Below, piece by piece: positions 1 through 8,392 of a DNA stretch of 64,000 nucleotides. The notes below the pieces were generated by a model, which was not told the DNA's origin, ran no database searches, and saw only the letters and a list, made by a program, of their open reading frames with translations. The translations under genes were made by a program, and so were the position numbers. Position 1 is the stretch's first letter. Every line of letters starts with the position of its first letter. Source of the DNA: Bifidobacterium breve (lineage in GTDB: Bacteria; Actinomycetota; Actinomycetes; Nanopelagicales; Nanopelagicaceae); contig CAMCYS010000002.1 in assembly GCA_945885625.1 (NCBI GenBank), forward strand, positions 58,514-122,513, given 5' to 3'.

Positions 1-815
1 CAGGTGGAATGGCCAAACGCTCAATCGCCTATGCCGAACTAACTGGCGCTGAAGTTATTCAAGTTTTCGCATCTAACCCGCGTGGTTGGGCAATGCCGGA
101 AAGTAACCCAGTAGCTGATGAAGAATTTCGTAGCAAAGCCGCTGCGCTAGATATTCTCACTTATGTTCATGCGCCCTTCTTAATTAATTTGGGTTCGCCA
201 ACTGTTGGTACCTACGAGAATTCAGTTGCCTCCACTGCTTATTCGCTAAAGCGCGGTGCCGAAATTGGTGCTCTTGGCGTGGTTATTCACACTGGGTCTG
301 CGGTTGATGTGAATAATGTTGAGAATGCCTGGAAACAGATTCACGAAGGCATGATGCCGGTTCTTAATGCTTTGGGTGACCATGCCCCAATGCTTTTACT
401 CGAACCAACTGCTGGGCAAGGTCAATCACTAGTTAAGAAGTTAGATGATCTAACAAATTATTTGAAAGCTTTGGAATATCACCCAAAGGTCGGAATCTGC
501 CTTGATACCTGCCATGTATTTGCAGCTGGGCATGACATTGCCAAAAAAGGTGGCATGACTGAAACTATTGATCTGTTAATTGAAATTGCTGGCGCCGAGC
601 GTTTCCAACTTGTCCATGCAAATGATTCAATGGATGTTTGTGGTGCGCTTAAGGATCGCCACCAAAATATAGGTGAAGGCCATATCGGCTTGGCCGCTTT
701 CCAAGAGATGCTTGATCACCCCGTAATGAAAAATGTACCCATGGTTCTAGAAACTCCGGGCATGGAACCAGAACATGGCAAAGAGATTGCGATGCTAAAG
801 AAAATGCGTGGATGA
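1..815 (+). CDS. nfo: Endonuclease IV (5' end outside window)
   Basis: AP endonuclease of base-excision repair that cleaves 5' to abasic sites using three zinc ions. The frame is open from the window edge. The first Met (base 9) follows Gly-Gly of the family's N-terminal IGAHVSxxGG strand, so the true start lies upstream. All visible metal-ligand motifs are intact: YVHAPF, VIHTG, LEPTAG, DTCH, HANDS, DRH and LETPG, matching the nine zinc ligands known in E. coli Nfo. The C-terminus is complete. Its TGA overlaps the ATG of the next gene (ATGA), so the two are probably co-translated. Confidence 0.95.
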   Translation, partial: GGMAKRSIAYAELTGAEVIQVFASNPRGWAMPESNPVADEEFRSKAAALDILTYVHAPFLINLGSPTVGTYENSVASTAYSLKRGAEIGALGVVIHTGSAVDVNNVENAWKQIHEGMMPVLNALGDHAPMLLLEPTAGQGQSLVKKLDDLTNYLKALEYHPKVGICLDTCHVFAAGHDIAKKGGMTETIDLLIEIAGAERFQLVHANDSMDVCGALKDRHQNIGEGHIGLAAFQEMLDHPVMKNVPMVLETPGMEPEHGKEIAMLKKMRG

Positions 816-1672
816 ACGCGCGCCATAATCTGCAGTTGAGGCTGGCGCCATGGGCGCTATTAACGGTCTCAGCTGCTTGGGGTCTTTCCTTTGTAGTTAT
901 GAAGCCAGCGATTGAGCGACAAAGTGTAAATAATTTCCTTTTTACCCGTTTCGTCTTGGCCGTCTTAGTAATGATTCTGATTCGCCCGCAAGTAGTAAAA
1001 CTTTTCAATAAGGATTTACTCTTACGCGGCTTCGGCGCTGGCTTCCTCCTTGGCGGTGGCTATATCTTTCAAACTATAGGTCTAGCCAATACCGGCGCAG
1101 CTATCACTGGTTTTGTAACTGGCTTATATGTGATTCTTACACCACTTTTTGCCGCCGTAATCTTTAAAGATCGAATTTCAAAGACCACCTGGCTCTACGT
1201 TCTAATGGCCACCATTGGCTTGGCCCTACTCTCATTGCAGGGTTGGACGGTGGGTTTTGGTGAGCTAATGGTTTTCTTTAGCGCCATCGCATTTGCGGCA
1301 CACATAACTGCGCTAAGTAAGTGGTCATCTGGGCGAGACGTTTATGCCATGACAATTACCCAGTTAATGATGTGCGCAATGATAACCGGCGTTGCATCTG
1401 CATTTGAAGGTTACTCATTGCCGCCAGATAATGGGGTTTGGGGAGTCGTGATTTTCACCGCTGTATTTGCGACTGCGATTGCCTTTATTGTGCAGACTTG
1501 GTCGCAAGCACATATGTCAGCAACTAAAGTGGCAGTGATTCTGACTATGGAGGTAGTTTTCGCCGCGATCTTTGCAGTGATCTTTGGTGGAGAGCGATTA
1601 TCTTTACAAGAAGCACTCGGTGGAATTTTAGTAGTCACTGCTATGTACTTAATAGTTCTAAAGGAATCGTGA
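812..1672 (+). CDS. EamA/DMT-family transporter
   Basis: Inner-membrane drug/metabolite transporter-type protein of 286 aa, composed of two tandem EamA repeats with about ten hydrophobic helices. The N-terminal repeat carries the typical AAWGLSFVVMK helix start and the second repeat ends in the GGILVVTAMYL helix. Length fits the family. The start overlaps the nfo stop by four bases and threonine aldolase follows 12 bases downstream, so the three genes look like one transcript. The substrate cannot be told from sequence; amino-acid or metabolite export is the usual guess, and the neighbouring threonine aldolase makes amino-acid traffic possible. Confidence 0.9.
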   Translation: MNARHNLQLRLAPWALLTVSAAWGLSFVVMKPAIERQSVNNFLFTRFVLAVLVMILIRPQVVKLFNKDLLLRGFGAGFLLGGGYIFQTIGLANTGAAITGFVTGLYVILTPLFAAVIFKDRISKTTWLYVLMATIGLALLSLQGWTVGFGELMVFFSAIAFAAHITALSKWSSGRDVYAMTITQLMMCAMITGVASAFEGYSLPPDNGVWGVVIFTAVFATAIAFIVQTWSQAHMSATKVAVILTMEVVFAAIFAVIFGGERLSLQEALGGILVVTAMYLIVLKES

Positions 1673-1684
1673 GAGACTAACCGC

Positions 1685-2719
1685 ATGAGAGTTGATCTTC
1701 GTTCTGACACTGTCACTGCCCCATCGGCTGCGATGCGTGAGGCAATTGCTAACGCACCGGTTGGCGATGATGTTTATGGTGATGATCCAACTGTTAACTC
1801 ACTTGAAGAACGAGTTGCTGCGATGTTTGGTAAAGAAGGAGCTGTTTTCACGCCAACTGGCTCACTTGCTAACCAATTAGCTATTCGTATGTTGGTTGCT
1901 CCAGGTGAAGAACTATTGGCTGAAACTAATTCACATATCGTTCGCGCCGAACTTGGGGCTGCGGCAGTTTTCTCTGGTATTACAACTCGAACTTGGCCAG
2001 CAGTAAATGGTTTACTTGAAGCGAAAGCTGCTCTGGAAATCGCACGCCCGGAATCTGGCCCATATTTAGTTTCAACTACCGCAATTGCGGTGGAAAATAC
2101 CCATAACTTTGGTGGCGGCACTGTTCAGCCAATTACTGAGATTGCCACCCTTGCCGCAGGTGCTCAAAAGCTAGGTTTAGCGCTGCATCTCGATGGGGCT
2201 CGTATCTGGAATGCCCACGTGGCCAGTGGCGTCTCTTTCCTCGAATATGGCAAACACTTCGACACCATCAGCGTCTGTTTATCTAAGGGACTAGGCGCAC
2301 CGATCGGTTCGGTAATGATCTCAACTAAAGAGCGCGTTGCTAAAGCTCGAGTATGGCGTAAGCGGTATGGCGCAGGTATGCGCCAAGTTGGTTTGCTCGC
2401 AGCCGCTGGTCACTACGCGCTTGATCACAATATTGCGCCCCTGGCTGAGGATCATCGCCGCGCAAAAGAGATTGCAATTGCTTTGAATTCATTAATTCCC
2501 TCGTTGATTAATCCGGCAACCGTGCAGACAAATATTGTTGGTCTTGATTTAACTGCATTAAGTATTTCGGCAGCCGAACTAGCTACTCGCTGCAAGGCTG
2601 AAGGTTTGTTGATTGGCGCACTTGGGCCAAAGTATGCGCGTCTAGTTACACATTTAGATATTGATGACGCAGGAACAGCTCATGCAATCGATGTTTTAAA
2701 GCGCACCCTCGTGGCTTAA
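1685..2719 (+). CDS. ltaE: Low-specificity L-threonine aldolase
   Basis: PLP enzyme that splits threonine or allo-threonine to glycine and acetaldehyde; 344 aa, family-typical. The N-terminal VDLRSDTVTAPS motif, the cofactor-binding HLDGAR (Asp170) and the Schiff-base lysine in CLSKGLGAPIGS (Lys201) are present. The ATG lies 12 bases after the transporter stop. A GAGACT hexamer six bases before ATG is one mismatch from the leaderless -10 pattern seen elsewhere in the window, so an internal promoter is possible. Its 3' end overlaps the convergent ogt gene by 24 bases. Confidence 0.93.
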   Translation: MRVDLRSDTVTAPSAAMREAIANAPVGDDVYGDDPTVNSLEERVAAMFGKEGAVFTPTGSLANQLAIRMLVAPGEELLAETNSHIVRAELGAAAVFSGITTRTWPAVNGLLEAKAALEIARPESGPYLVSTTAIAVENTHNFGGGTVQPITEIATLAAGAQKLGLALHLDGARIWNAHVASGVSFLEYGKHFDTISVCLSKGLGAPIGSVMISTKERVAKARVWRKRYGAGMRQVGLLAAAGHYALDHNIAPLAEDHRRAKEIAIALNSLIPSLINPATVQTNIVGLDLTALSISAAELATRCKAEGLLIGALGPKYARLVTHLDIDDAGTAHAIDVLKRTLVA

Positions 2720-3190
2720 TAGCCACTCTTTTTTGTTAACACCATAGGCATAGTTTCCTAGTGCGCCACCACTCTTAACAATCCTGTGGCAGGGCACAAC
2801 TAACATGATGGCATTTTTCGCACAGGCAGTTCCTGCTGCTCGCACTGCAGCTGCCGAACCAGCCCGATCTGCTAAATCTGCATAAGTAATAACTACGCCC
2901 GCTTTTACTTTGCGCATTGCTTTCCAGGCGGCTTGTGAAAATGTGGCTCCTGGTTGCCTAACTGATATGCCATTAATTGCCGAGATATCACCATCAAAGT
3001 AGTCTGCAATTAAATCGCTAATAATCGGAATATTTCGGACGACTTTGATTTCACGACCCTGATCGGCGAGATTTAATCCAGCTTTAAGCGCAGAGATGTT
3101 TGAGAGATTTGCTCCGAGCAAGACATGCTCATCGGCAATTAAATTTAGATTGCCAACTGGGGTCTTGCTGGTGGTAATTAAAAGCGTCAC
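2696..3190 (-). CDS. ogt: Methylated-DNA-protein-cysteine methyltransferase
   Basis: Suicide repair protein that transfers alkyl groups from O6-alkylguanine to its own cysteine. The 164-aa protein has the PCHRI active site with Cys134, followed by the conserved GNYAYGVNKK.WLL segment. A less conserved N-terminal ribonuclease-like domain covers about residues 1-80. It lies nine bases downstream of the DAHP synthase gene on the same strand and is probably its second cistron. The last 24 bases overlap ltaE from the other strand. Confidence 0.93.
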   Translation of the reverse strand: MTLLITTSKTPVGNLNLIADEHVLLGANLSNISALKAGLNLADQGREIKVVRNIPIISDLIADYFDGDISAINGISVRQPGATFSQAAWKAMRKVKAGVVITYADLADRAGSAAAVRAAGTACAKNAIMLVVPCHRIVKSGGALGNYAYGVNKKEWLLSHEGAL

Positions 3191-3199
3191 AGGTGAAAC

Positions 3200-4546
3200 T
3201 TAACGGTCGCGCAACATCTCCGCTACTAAAAATGCCAACTCAAGTGACTGTGAATGATTTAGGCGTGGATCGCAGGCACTCTCATAACGTGAAGCTAGAT
3301 CTTCGTGCGAGATCTGCTCGCCACCGCCAACGCACTCAGTTACATCATCACCTGTGAGCTCAATATGAATACCGCCCGGGTGGGTGCCCAGCGACTTATG
3401 TACTTCGAAAAAGCCTTTAACTTCATCGAGCACATCATCAAATCTGCGAGTCTTATAGCCACTTGGTGCTTCGTAAGTATTGCCATGCATTGGATCGCAG
3501 ACCCAAAGAACTTTAGCCCCCGACTTGGTTACCCCATCGACTAGAGCTGGCAGAACCTCGCGAATCTTGCCAGCGCCCATGCGAGTTATAAACGTTAACC
3601 GTCCTGGTTCGCGATCTGGGTCTAAGCGATCAATCAAAGTTAGGGCATCTTCTACCGTGGACTTCGGCCCTAGTTTTACGCCGATTGGATTGCGAATCTT
3701 TGATGCGAAATCAATATGGGCGCCATCTAGCTGACGAGTACGCTCGCCGATCCAGAGGAAGTGTGCTGAAACATCGTAAGGTAAGTCGGTACGTGAATCG
3801 ATGCGAGTTAGCGCTTTTTCGTATTCCAGAATTAGAGCTTCGTGGCTTGAATAGAAATCAACGGTCTTAAATTCTTCCGGGCTAACGCCAGCTGATGTCA
3901 TAAACGCAAGTGCGCGCCCAATTTCTTGAGCCATTGCTTCGTAACGCTCACCGACAGAACTATCGCGAATAAAACCTTTGTTCCACTCGTGCACTTGGCG
4001 CAGATCTGCAAAACCACCTTGGGTAAATGCGCGAACTAAGTTCAGAGTTGCAGATGATGTGTTGTAAACCCGAACTAACCGATCTGGGTCTGGCGTGCGT
4101 GACTCAAGTGTGAACTCAAGATCATTAACCGCGTCGCCTCGGTAAGCTGGCAACGTTACGTCGCCACGAGTTTCATTGTCATTCGAACGTGGCTTAGCAA
4201 ATTGCCCAGCCATGCGACCAACTTTTACAACTGGCAAACTTGAGTAGTATTGCAGAACAGCAGCCATCTGCAGAATTGTCTTGATGCGATTACGAATTGA
4301 GTCAGCAGTTGCTGCCACGAAAGTTTCGGCACAGTCGCCACCTTGTAACCAGAATGCTTTGCCCTCAGCGGCTAGCGCAATCTTTGCTTTCAAGTTATCG
4401 CACTCGCCAGCAAAAACTAGCGGCGGGAAAGCTTTCAGTTGATTTACGGCCTTAGTTACTGGCTCGCCATCTAAGCCACCCGGCCATTGCGGTTGTTGGG
4501 CCGCAACCAGGCCAGGCGTAAATAGATTATCGAGGGAAGAAGTCAT
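3200..4546 (-). CDS. aroG: Class II DAHP synthase
   Basis: 3-deoxy-D-arabino-heptulosonate-7-phosphate synthase, first step of the shikimate pathway, joining phosphoenolpyruvate and erythrose 4-phosphate. It is the plant/mycobacterial class II type of 448 aa: N-terminal QWPGGLDGEP, WLQGGDCAE with the metal-ligand Cys72, GRMAGQFAKPRS, and CDPMHGNT. The promoter appears leaderless: TATTCT at 4553-4558 (minus strand), then exactly six bases, then ATG. ogt follows in the same direction. AroG/AroF naming varies in actinobacteria, so the symbol is conventional. Confidence 0.95.
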   Translation of the reverse strand: MTSSLDNLFTPGLVAAQQPQWPGGLDGEPVTKAVNQLKAFPPLVFAGECDNLKAKIALAAEGKAFWLQGGDCAETFVAATADSIRNRIKTILQMAAVLQYYSSLPVVKVGRMAGQFAKPRSNDNETRGDVTLPAYRGDAVNDLEFTLESRTPDPDRLVRVYNTSSATLNLVRAFTQGGFADLRQVHEWNKGFIRDSSVGERYEAMAQEIGRALAFMTSAGVSPEEFKTVDFYSSHEALILEYEKALTRIDSRTDLPYDVSAHFLWIGERTRQLDGAHIDFASKIRNPIGVKLGPKSTVEDALTLIDRLDPDREPGRLTFITRMGAGKIREVLPALVDGVTKSGAKVLWVCDPMHGNTYEAPSGYKTRRFDDVLDEVKGFFEVHKSLGTHPGGIHIELTGDDVTECVGGGEQISHEDLASRYESACDPRLNHSQSLELAFLVAEMLRDR

Positions 4547-4586
4547 GGCTTAAGAATAGAGAATCTAAGGTATTGGTGTTGACCAA

Positions 4587-5612
4587 TTATCCGAAGAAGA
4601 CCTCAGCCTCTGCGTACAGTGAAGGATCAACGGTCTTTAGCTTGTCAGTTGCTGAAGCCAGCGGAACTCGAGCAATCGAGGTTCCGTGGAGTGCAACCAT
4701 CTTGCCCCAGTCACTTTCGCTGGCAGCAGTAATTGCCATCAAGCCAAAGCGGGTAGCCAATACGCGATCGAAAGCACTTGGAGTTCCACCACGTTGAACA
4801 TGGCCGAGAACAACTGTGCGAGATTCGTGACCAGTCTTGGCTTCAATTTCTTGAGCTAACCACTCACCGATGCCAGATAGCTTTACGTGACCGAATGCAT
4901 CAAGAGTTTGATCCTTGATCACCATGTCGCCATCTTGTGGGATAGCGCCTTCGGCAATAACAATGATTGGAGCTTGTCCTTTTTCGAAGCAAGAGTTTAC
5001 ATACGCACAAACCTTGTCGAGCGAGAACTTAACTTCGGGAATCAATACGCATGCCGCGCTACTTGCCATACCTGAATGAAGCGCGATCCAGCCAGCATGA
5101 CGACCCATAACTTCGACAACCAAAGCACGGTGATGTGACTGCGCCGTTGTATGCAGGCGATCGATTGCTTCGACCGCGATATTTACTGAAGTATCAAAAC
5201 CAAATGTGTAGTCAGTGTTATTTAGATCGTTATCAATCGTCTTTGGCACACCAATAACTTTTACGCCCAGGGCGTCTAACTTGGTAGCAACCCCAAGAGT
5301 GTCTTCACCACCGATTGCGATCAAGGCATCAATGCCAGCAGCAGATAGGTTCTCTTTAATTCGCTCGACGCCATTTTCGATCTTAAATGGATTGGTACGT
5401 GATGACCCGAGAATGGTTCCGCCAAGAGGCAAGATATCGCGAGTGTTCTCAAGCGTTAGGGGCATAGTCAGACCCTCAAGTGGGCCTTTCCAGCCATCGC
5501 GAAAACCTACAAACTCGTGACCATATTCTTTAACGCCCTTTTGAACTACTCCGCGAATCACTGCATTTAAGCCTGGGCAATCTCCGCCGCCAGTAAGGAT
5601 TCCAATACGCAT
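4587..5612 (-). CDS. pfp: 6-phosphofructokinase, predicted PPi-dependent
   Basis: Phosphorylates fructose 6-phosphate in glycolysis. I start it at ATG 5612, not the upstream TTG at 5627, because GGAG sits nine bases before this ATG and family members begin MRIGILTGGGDCPG. With this start residue numbering matches E. coli PfkA. Residue 104 is Asp (GGEDT) and residue 124 is Lys (VPKTIDND). Asp104 with Lys124 is the known signature of pyrophosphate-dependent enzymes, whereas ATP enzymes have Gly104. TIDND, GRHAGW and the C-terminal LGHVQRGGTP substrate loop are intact. The phosphoryl donor is inferred from these residues only. Divergent from xylB. Confidence 0.88.
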   Translation of the reverse strand: MRIGILTGGGDCPGLNAVIRGVVQKGVKEYGHEFVGFRDGWKGPLEGLTMPLTLENTRDILPLGGTILGSSRTNPFKIENGVERIKENLSAAGIDALIAIGGEDTLGVATKLDALGVKVIGVPKTIDNDLNNTDYTFGFDTSVNIAVEAIDRLHTTAQSHHRALVVEVMGRHAGWIALHSGMASSAACVLIPEVKFSLDKVCAYVNSCFEKGQAPIIVIAEGAIPQDGDMVIKDQTLDAFGHVKLSGIGEWLAQEIEAKTGHESRTVVLGHVQRGGTPSAFDRVLATRFGLMAITAASESDWGKMVALHGTSIARVPLASATDKLKTVDPSLYAEAEVFFG

Positions 5613-5684
5613 TTTTGTAAACTCCAATATCGCCGTGAATTAGATTTGTTAAAATTAAAGTTGAGAAATCTAAATATTCATATG

Positions 5685-5696
5685 GTCAACGTTGAC
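5685..5696. promoter_or_regulatory. 12-bp perfect palindrome, candidate operator of xylB/pfp
   Basis: GTCAACGTTGAC is a perfect palindrome in the 106-base region between the divergent pfp and xylB starts. If xylB is transcribed from its ATG (see xylB), the site covers about -34 to -23, overlapping the expected -35 element. That placement suits a repressor. No regulator gene is adjacent, so the binding protein is unknown. Confidence 0.45.
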
Positions 5697-5718
5697 GATC
5701 ACAGTCTAGCCTTGCCCT

Positions 5719-7137
5719 ATGAGCCAAGGCGAAAAAAACCTAGTTGCGGGCGTAGATTCTTCGACCCAATCTGTGAAATTGGTTATTCGCAACGCAGATA
5801 CTGGTGAGTTGGTGCGTAGTGGCCGCGCCAGTCACCCCGATGGCACTGAAGTTAATCCCAAACTTTGGGCAGCCGCACTAGACCAGGCGATTGAGGCAGC
5901 TGGTGGACTTTCTGATATTTCCGCAATTGCAATTGCGGGCCAACAACATGGAATGGTCGCGCTAGATAGCGATGGCGAAGTAATTCGTGATGCCCTTCTT
6001 TGGAATGACACTCGTTCTGCCCAAGCTGCGAAAGATCTAAATCGTGAACTAGGTGGCGATGCCGAAACTGCTCGCAAAGTTGGCTCAGTCCTAGTGGCTT
6101 CATTTACGGCCAGCAAATTACGTTGGTTAGCAGATTATGAGCCAGATAGCGCCAAACGGATTGCAGCAGTTGCACTCCCCCACGATTGGTTATCTTGGCA
6201 ATTACAAGGCGGGAAAGATTTCGAGAAACTCTTTACTGATCGCAGTGATGCGTCAGGCACCGGATATTTTGATCCAACTACTTCGCACTATCGTTATGAG
6301 ATTTTAAGTTTGGCGCTGAAGCATGACTCGGAGATATTTTTGCCTCGAATAGTTTCCCCAAACGGTTTTGGTGGCACCACGCTTTCTGGAATTCCCATTG
6401 CCGCTGGCGCTGGCGATAACGCAGGAGCAGCTCTTGGTTTAAACGCGCAACCTGGCGATGTGATTGTCTCGCTCGGTACCAGTGGCACAGCGTTCTCGGT
6501 TTCAAATACCCCAACTCATGATGCAGCCGGTTTAGTAGCTGGCTTTGCTGATGCCACTGGACGTTACCTGCCTTTAGTCTGCACACTTAATGCTGCTCGC
6601 ATTCTGGATGCTGCCTGCAAGATTTTAGGTAAGAGTCATGACGAAGTAGCTGCGCTTGCGTTATCAGCTAGCGCTGGCGCAAATGGGTTAACTCTCTTGC
6701 CATACTTTGAAGGCGAGCGCACCCCTAATCGCCCTGATGCCACTGGCATCTTTGCTGGCATGAACTTAACCAACGCAAACCCGGCAGATATTGCGCGGGC
6801 CATGATCGAAGGAATGCTTTGCGGTTTAGTTGATGCAGTTGGCGCACTTGAATCTCAAGGTGTTACGGTTAATCGAATTCTATTAATTGGTGGAGCTGCT
6901 AAAAATCGCGCAGTAGCGCAGATCGCAAGTACTCTCTTTGGTCGTGAAGTATTAATCCCACCAGCTGGTGAATATGTGGCCGATGGTGCAGCGCGCCAAG
7001 CTGCCTGGGCGTTATCTGGAAATGCCGATGCACCAATCTGGAATTTTGGTGATGTTGAAAAAGTAAGCGCTAAAGCATCGCCATCAGTATTTGCTAAGTA
7101 TCAAGAGCTGCGCAATCGCACAGCCGAGTGGAAATAA
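5719..7137 (+). CDS. xylB: Xylulokinase
   Basis: FGGY-family sugar kinase converting D-xylulose to xylulose 5-phosphate for the pentose phosphate pathway. Its 472 aa include the N-terminal phosphate loop VAGVDSSTQSVK, the xylulokinase-type IAGQQHGMVAL segment, the catalytic-Asp region GAGDNAGAALG, and the C-terminal ATP-binding LIGGAAKNRAVAQIAS. No xylose isomerase or sugar transporter lies nearby, so the gene stands alone. The promoter looks leaderless: TAGCCT at 5707-5712, six bases, ATG. The 12-bp palindrome upstream may control it. A related FGGY kinase specificity cannot be fully excluded. Confidence 0.9.
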   Translation: MSQGEKNLVAGVDSSTQSVKLVIRNADTGELVRSGRASHPDGTEVNPKLWAAALDQAIEAAGGLSDISAIAIAGQQHGMVALDSDGEVIRDALLWNDTRSAQAAKDLNRELGGDAETARKVGSVLVASFTASKLRWLADYEPDSAKRIAAVALPHDWLSWQLQGGKDFEKLFTDRSDASGTGYFDPTTSHYRYEILSLALKHDSEIFLPRIVSPNGFGGTTLSGIPIAAGAGDNAGAALGLNAQPGDVIVSLGTSGTAFSVSNTPTHDAAGLVAGFADATGRYLPLVCTLNAARILDAACKILGKSHDEVAALALSASAGANGLTLLPYFEGERTPNRPDATGIFAGMNLTNANPADIARAMIEGMLCGLVDAVGALESQGVTVNRILLIGGAAKNRAVAQIASTLFGREVLIPPAGEYVADGAARQAAWALSGNADAPIWNFGDVEKVSAKASPSVFAKYQELRNRTAEWK

Positions 7138-7146
7138 CTATCGGAA

Positions 7147-8370
7147 TTAGACGGTAACGCGCACACCTTTACCAACGACCACAATTCCGCCTGGCGATAA
7201 AGTAAAACGCTCACGATCACGATCAAGATCAACGCCAATTTGAGCACCTGGATCAACAATTACACTCTTGTCCAAGATGGCATTACGGATTACTGCGCGA
7301 TCACCAATTCGAACACTAGGCATCAATACCGAACCATCGACGAATGCACCTTGTTCTACCAACACATCGTAAGAAGCAACCGAGCGGCTTACATGACCAC
7401 CAACGATAATCGAACCAGCGCCAACAATAGAATCTTGCGCTAGGCCACCCTCGCTAAATTTAGCTGGCGGCAATGATGGTGGATTGGTGAGCAGCGGCCA
7501 TTCGCGGTTATATAGATTAAAAATTGGGTGAATAGAAACTAAATCCATATGTGCGTCGTAATAAGCGTCGATCGACCCTACATCGCGCCAATATCCTTTA
7601 TCGCGCTCAGTCTCACCTGGCACGTTATTGGTGGCAAAGTCATAAACTTTCGCAACCCCATTAGCGGTCAGCATCGGAATTATATTTGCACCTAAATCAT
7701 GACGACTTTCAAGATCTTCTGAATCAAGGATTAGCGCTTCTTCCATCACATCGCGCTTGAAAATGTAATTGCCCATTGATACTAAGCAAAGGTCTGGGTG
7801 CCCTGGCATCGCAGGTGGATCACTTGGCTTTTCGTGGAAAGCTTTAATTGTTACGCCATCTTCGGCTAATTCAATAACGCCAAACTCATGAGCTTCAGAA
7901 CGTTTCATGCGAATAGCCGCCACAGTTACGCCAGCACCAGTGCTCAAATGGAAATCAAACATTTGACTGGAATCCATGCGATAAACGTGATCAGCGCCGA
8001 AAACTACAATGTGCTTGGGATTTTCATCATGAATTAAATTGAAGTTCTGCAGGATCGCATCGGCACTGCCGGTATACCAACGCGGACCCAGGCGTTGCTG
8101 CGCTGGTACTGGAGTTACATAGTTACCAAGCAAAGTAGACATGCGCCAAGTTGTGGTGATGTGGCGATCGAGTGAGTGCGACTTATATTGCGTTAATACC
8201 GCAATTTTGCGCATCTCAGCATTTACTAAATTAGAAAGAACGAAATCTACCAAGCGATAAGAGCCACCAAATGGAACCGCTGGCTTAGCTCGATCTGCAG
8301 TTAACGGCATTAAACGCTTACCCTCGCCACCAGCTAGGACGATACCGAGTGGTTGTTCAAAGCGTGCCAT
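7147..8370 (-). CDS. glgC: Glucose-1-phosphate adenylyltransferase
   Basis: Makes ADP-glucose from ATP and glucose 1-phosphate, the committed step of alpha-glucan storage. The 407-aa protein has the nucleotidyltransferase start [16 protein letters not shown], then [10 protein letters not shown], and a C-terminal left-handed beta-helix (about residues 290-407) with regularly spaced I/V hexapeptides. Divergent from glgM with only 22 bases between starts, the same arrangement as Rv1213/Rv1212c in M. tuberculosis. The -10 TATCGT (8377-8382) sits six bases before ATG and overlaps the glgM -10. It converges on xylB with a 9-base gap. Confidence 0.95.
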   Translation of the reverse strand: MARFEQPLGIVLAGGEGKRLMPLTADRAKPAVPFGGSYRLVDFVLSNLVNAEMRKIAVLTQYKSHSLDRHITTTWRMSTLLGNYVTPVPAQQRLGPRWYTGSADAILQNFNLIHDENPKHIVVFGADHVYRMDSSQMFDFHLSTGAGVTVAAIRMKRSEAHEFGVIELAEDGVTIKAFHEKPSDPPAMPGHPDLCLVSMGNYIFKRDVMEEALILDSEDLESRHDLGANIIPMLTANGVAKVYDFATNNVPGETERDKGYWRDVGSIDAYYDAHMDLVSIHPIFNLYNREWPLLTNPPSLPPAKFSEGGLAQDSIVGAGSIIVGGHVSRSVASYDVLVEQGAFVDGSVLMPSVRIGDRAVIRNAILDKSVIVDPGAQIGVDLDRDRERFTLSPGGIVVVGKGVRVTV

Positions 8371-8376
8371 GTCCTA

Positions 8377-8386
8377 ACGATACCCT
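8377..8386. promoter_or_regulatory. Overlapping divergent -10 elements of glgC and glgM
   Basis: On the minus strand TATCGT (8377-8382) lies six bases before the glgC ATG. On the plus strand TACCCT (8381-8386) lies six bases before the glgM GTG. The hexamers share bases 8381-8382, so RNA polymerase could not open both promoters at once. Each -35 region would fall inside the opposing coding sequence. Confidence 0.6.
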
Positions 8387-8392
8387 TGCCAA

